From JAHJRJ01 sp037443685 (GTDB taxonomy: Bacteria > Bacteroidota > Ignavibacteria > UBA10030 > BY39), in NCBI GenBank assembly GCA_037443685.1, contig JBBINX010000100.1:1-6903 (forward strand): a DNA stretch of 6,903 bases, given 5' to 3'. Position numbers and translations under genes: made by a program. Shown here piece by piece: positions 6,642-6,903 of the stretch; the first letter of the stretch is position 1; the number at the start of each line of letters is the position of its first letter. The notes under the pieces were generated by a model. The model was given only the letters and a program-made list of their open reading frames with translations, searched no databases and was not told the DNA's origin.

Positions 6642-6903
6642 ATGGATATCAGTACCGCTGCCTGTCTCCTCGCGACCATAACCACCGTGCACACAAGTAA
6701 GACAATCGACATAACCATCACCATCATTGTCATATAATGCATAATTAACCACGGTATCGGATTTTTGTGCTGCTTCTTTTGCCAGCATTGCTGCTCTTAC
6801 CGAGCCTTGCGAATAACCATAGTACGACTTGATATTGTTTGCTATATACCAACCATTAACAGCACCACTTAAAGTAAATTGATTGTAAGAAACCTCTTGA
6901 TAG
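6639..6903 (-). CDS. N-terminal fragment of the M6 metalloprotease, ending at the TAG
   Basis: The visible 87 residues start inside the protein (YQEVSYNQFTLSG). They include GAVNGWYIANN, a helix-like RAAMLAKEAAQKSD, an acidic loop D58-N-D-G-D-G-Y-V-D66 that is typical of M6 and probably binds calcium, and V71-H-G-G-Y-G. Two cysteines, C67 and C70, sit in DCLTCVHGG, where I would expect hydrophobic residues; a disulfide is possible. The fragment stops at DIH and lacks every zinc ligand, so alone it cannot be a protease. Confidence 0.7.
   Translation of the reverse strand, partial: YQEVSYNQFTLSGAVNGWYIANNIKSYYGYSQGSVRAAMLAKEAAQKSDTVVNYALYDNDGDGYVDCLTCVHGGYGREETGSGTDIH

Larger units (their letters stand above)
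4422..6903 (-). pseudogene. M6 family (immune inhibitor A-like) metalloprotease gene interrupted by an in-frame TAG, 5' end off-window
   Basis: One reading frame runs from the right edge (first complete codon at 6902-6900) to the TAA at 4424-4422, broken only by a TAG at 6641-6639. The 87 codons before it and 738 after it join in phase into a normal M6 catalytic domain. YDNDGDGYVD and VHGGYGREETGSG lie upstream; HSWSF, INNYVIDPE and HEWGHALGLPD lie downstream. In the family the segment at the stop normally reads like DIWSHxW; here it is DIH-stop-HSW. M6 enzymes are secreted zinc endopeptidases, and the order peptidase, jelly-roll, Fn3-like, tail fits a surface or extracellular protein. The signal peptide and most of the propeptide are off-window. 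Without readthrough the product ends before the zinc site. No frameshift is present, and the downstream part looks well preserved, so the break is recent or is a sequence error. It is the first gene of the probable two-gene unit with the propeller gene. Confidence 0.75.

Noticed and set aside
6539..6742. 67-residue - strand frame overlapping the TAG region
   Set aside because: It is in a different frame from the M6 sequence and has low-complexity Met/Val content. It does not bypass the TAG by frameshift, since the M6 frame is the same on both sides.

Overview
The window is almost wholly coding and holds three genes for large secreted proteins. They suggest a Gram-negative bacterium of the Bacteroidota/Ignavibacteria/Chlorobi (FCB) group. 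The evidence is a FlgD-like C-terminal sorting domain of the type IX secretion system (T9SS) kind, a gingipain/PorU2-like architecture, an Asp-box propeller protein and an M6 metalloprotease of the sort common in that group, AT-rich DNA, and a translation start with an A-rich leader and no clear Shine-Dalgarno. The exact taxon cannot be fixed from this sequence; an Ignavibacteria-like lineage is my best guess.

Layout: (1) On the + strand, 1-1478 is the 3' part of a multidomain surface protein. It is open at the left edge, so its true start and any catalytic domain lie outside the window. It ends in a T9SS type-A-like sorting domain and most resembles PorU2-like proteins of the C25 (gingipain) family. 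(2) On the - strand, 4405-1487 is a complete 972-residue secreted protein with a signal peptide, about twelve Asp-box propeller repeats, an Ig-like module and a C-terminal tail of about 142 residues. (3) Also on the - strand and upstream of (2) is an M6 (immune inhibitor A-like) metalloprotease gene, running from beyond the right edge to 4422. It has a jelly-roll/nidogen-like domain, an Fn3-like domain and the same tail as (2). The stops of (1) and (2) converge with only 8 bases between them. (3) and (2) are 16 bases apart on one strand and are probably one transcription unit.

Two observations stand out. First, the M6 gene has an in-frame TAG at 6641-6639, before the HEWGH zinc site, with good M6 sequence on both sides in one frame. 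A gene caller would start the protein at the ATG at 6500, just eight codons before the zinc motif, which is not a credible natural start. The gene is probably a recent pseudogene or carries a sequence error; readthrough is possible but unsupported. Second, the two neighbouring, otherwise unrelated proteins end in the same two-lobed tail and neither has a type-A sorting domain after it. The tail could be an alternative surface-targeting or anchoring module; that role is inference. No RNA gene, mobile element or CRISPR array was seen.
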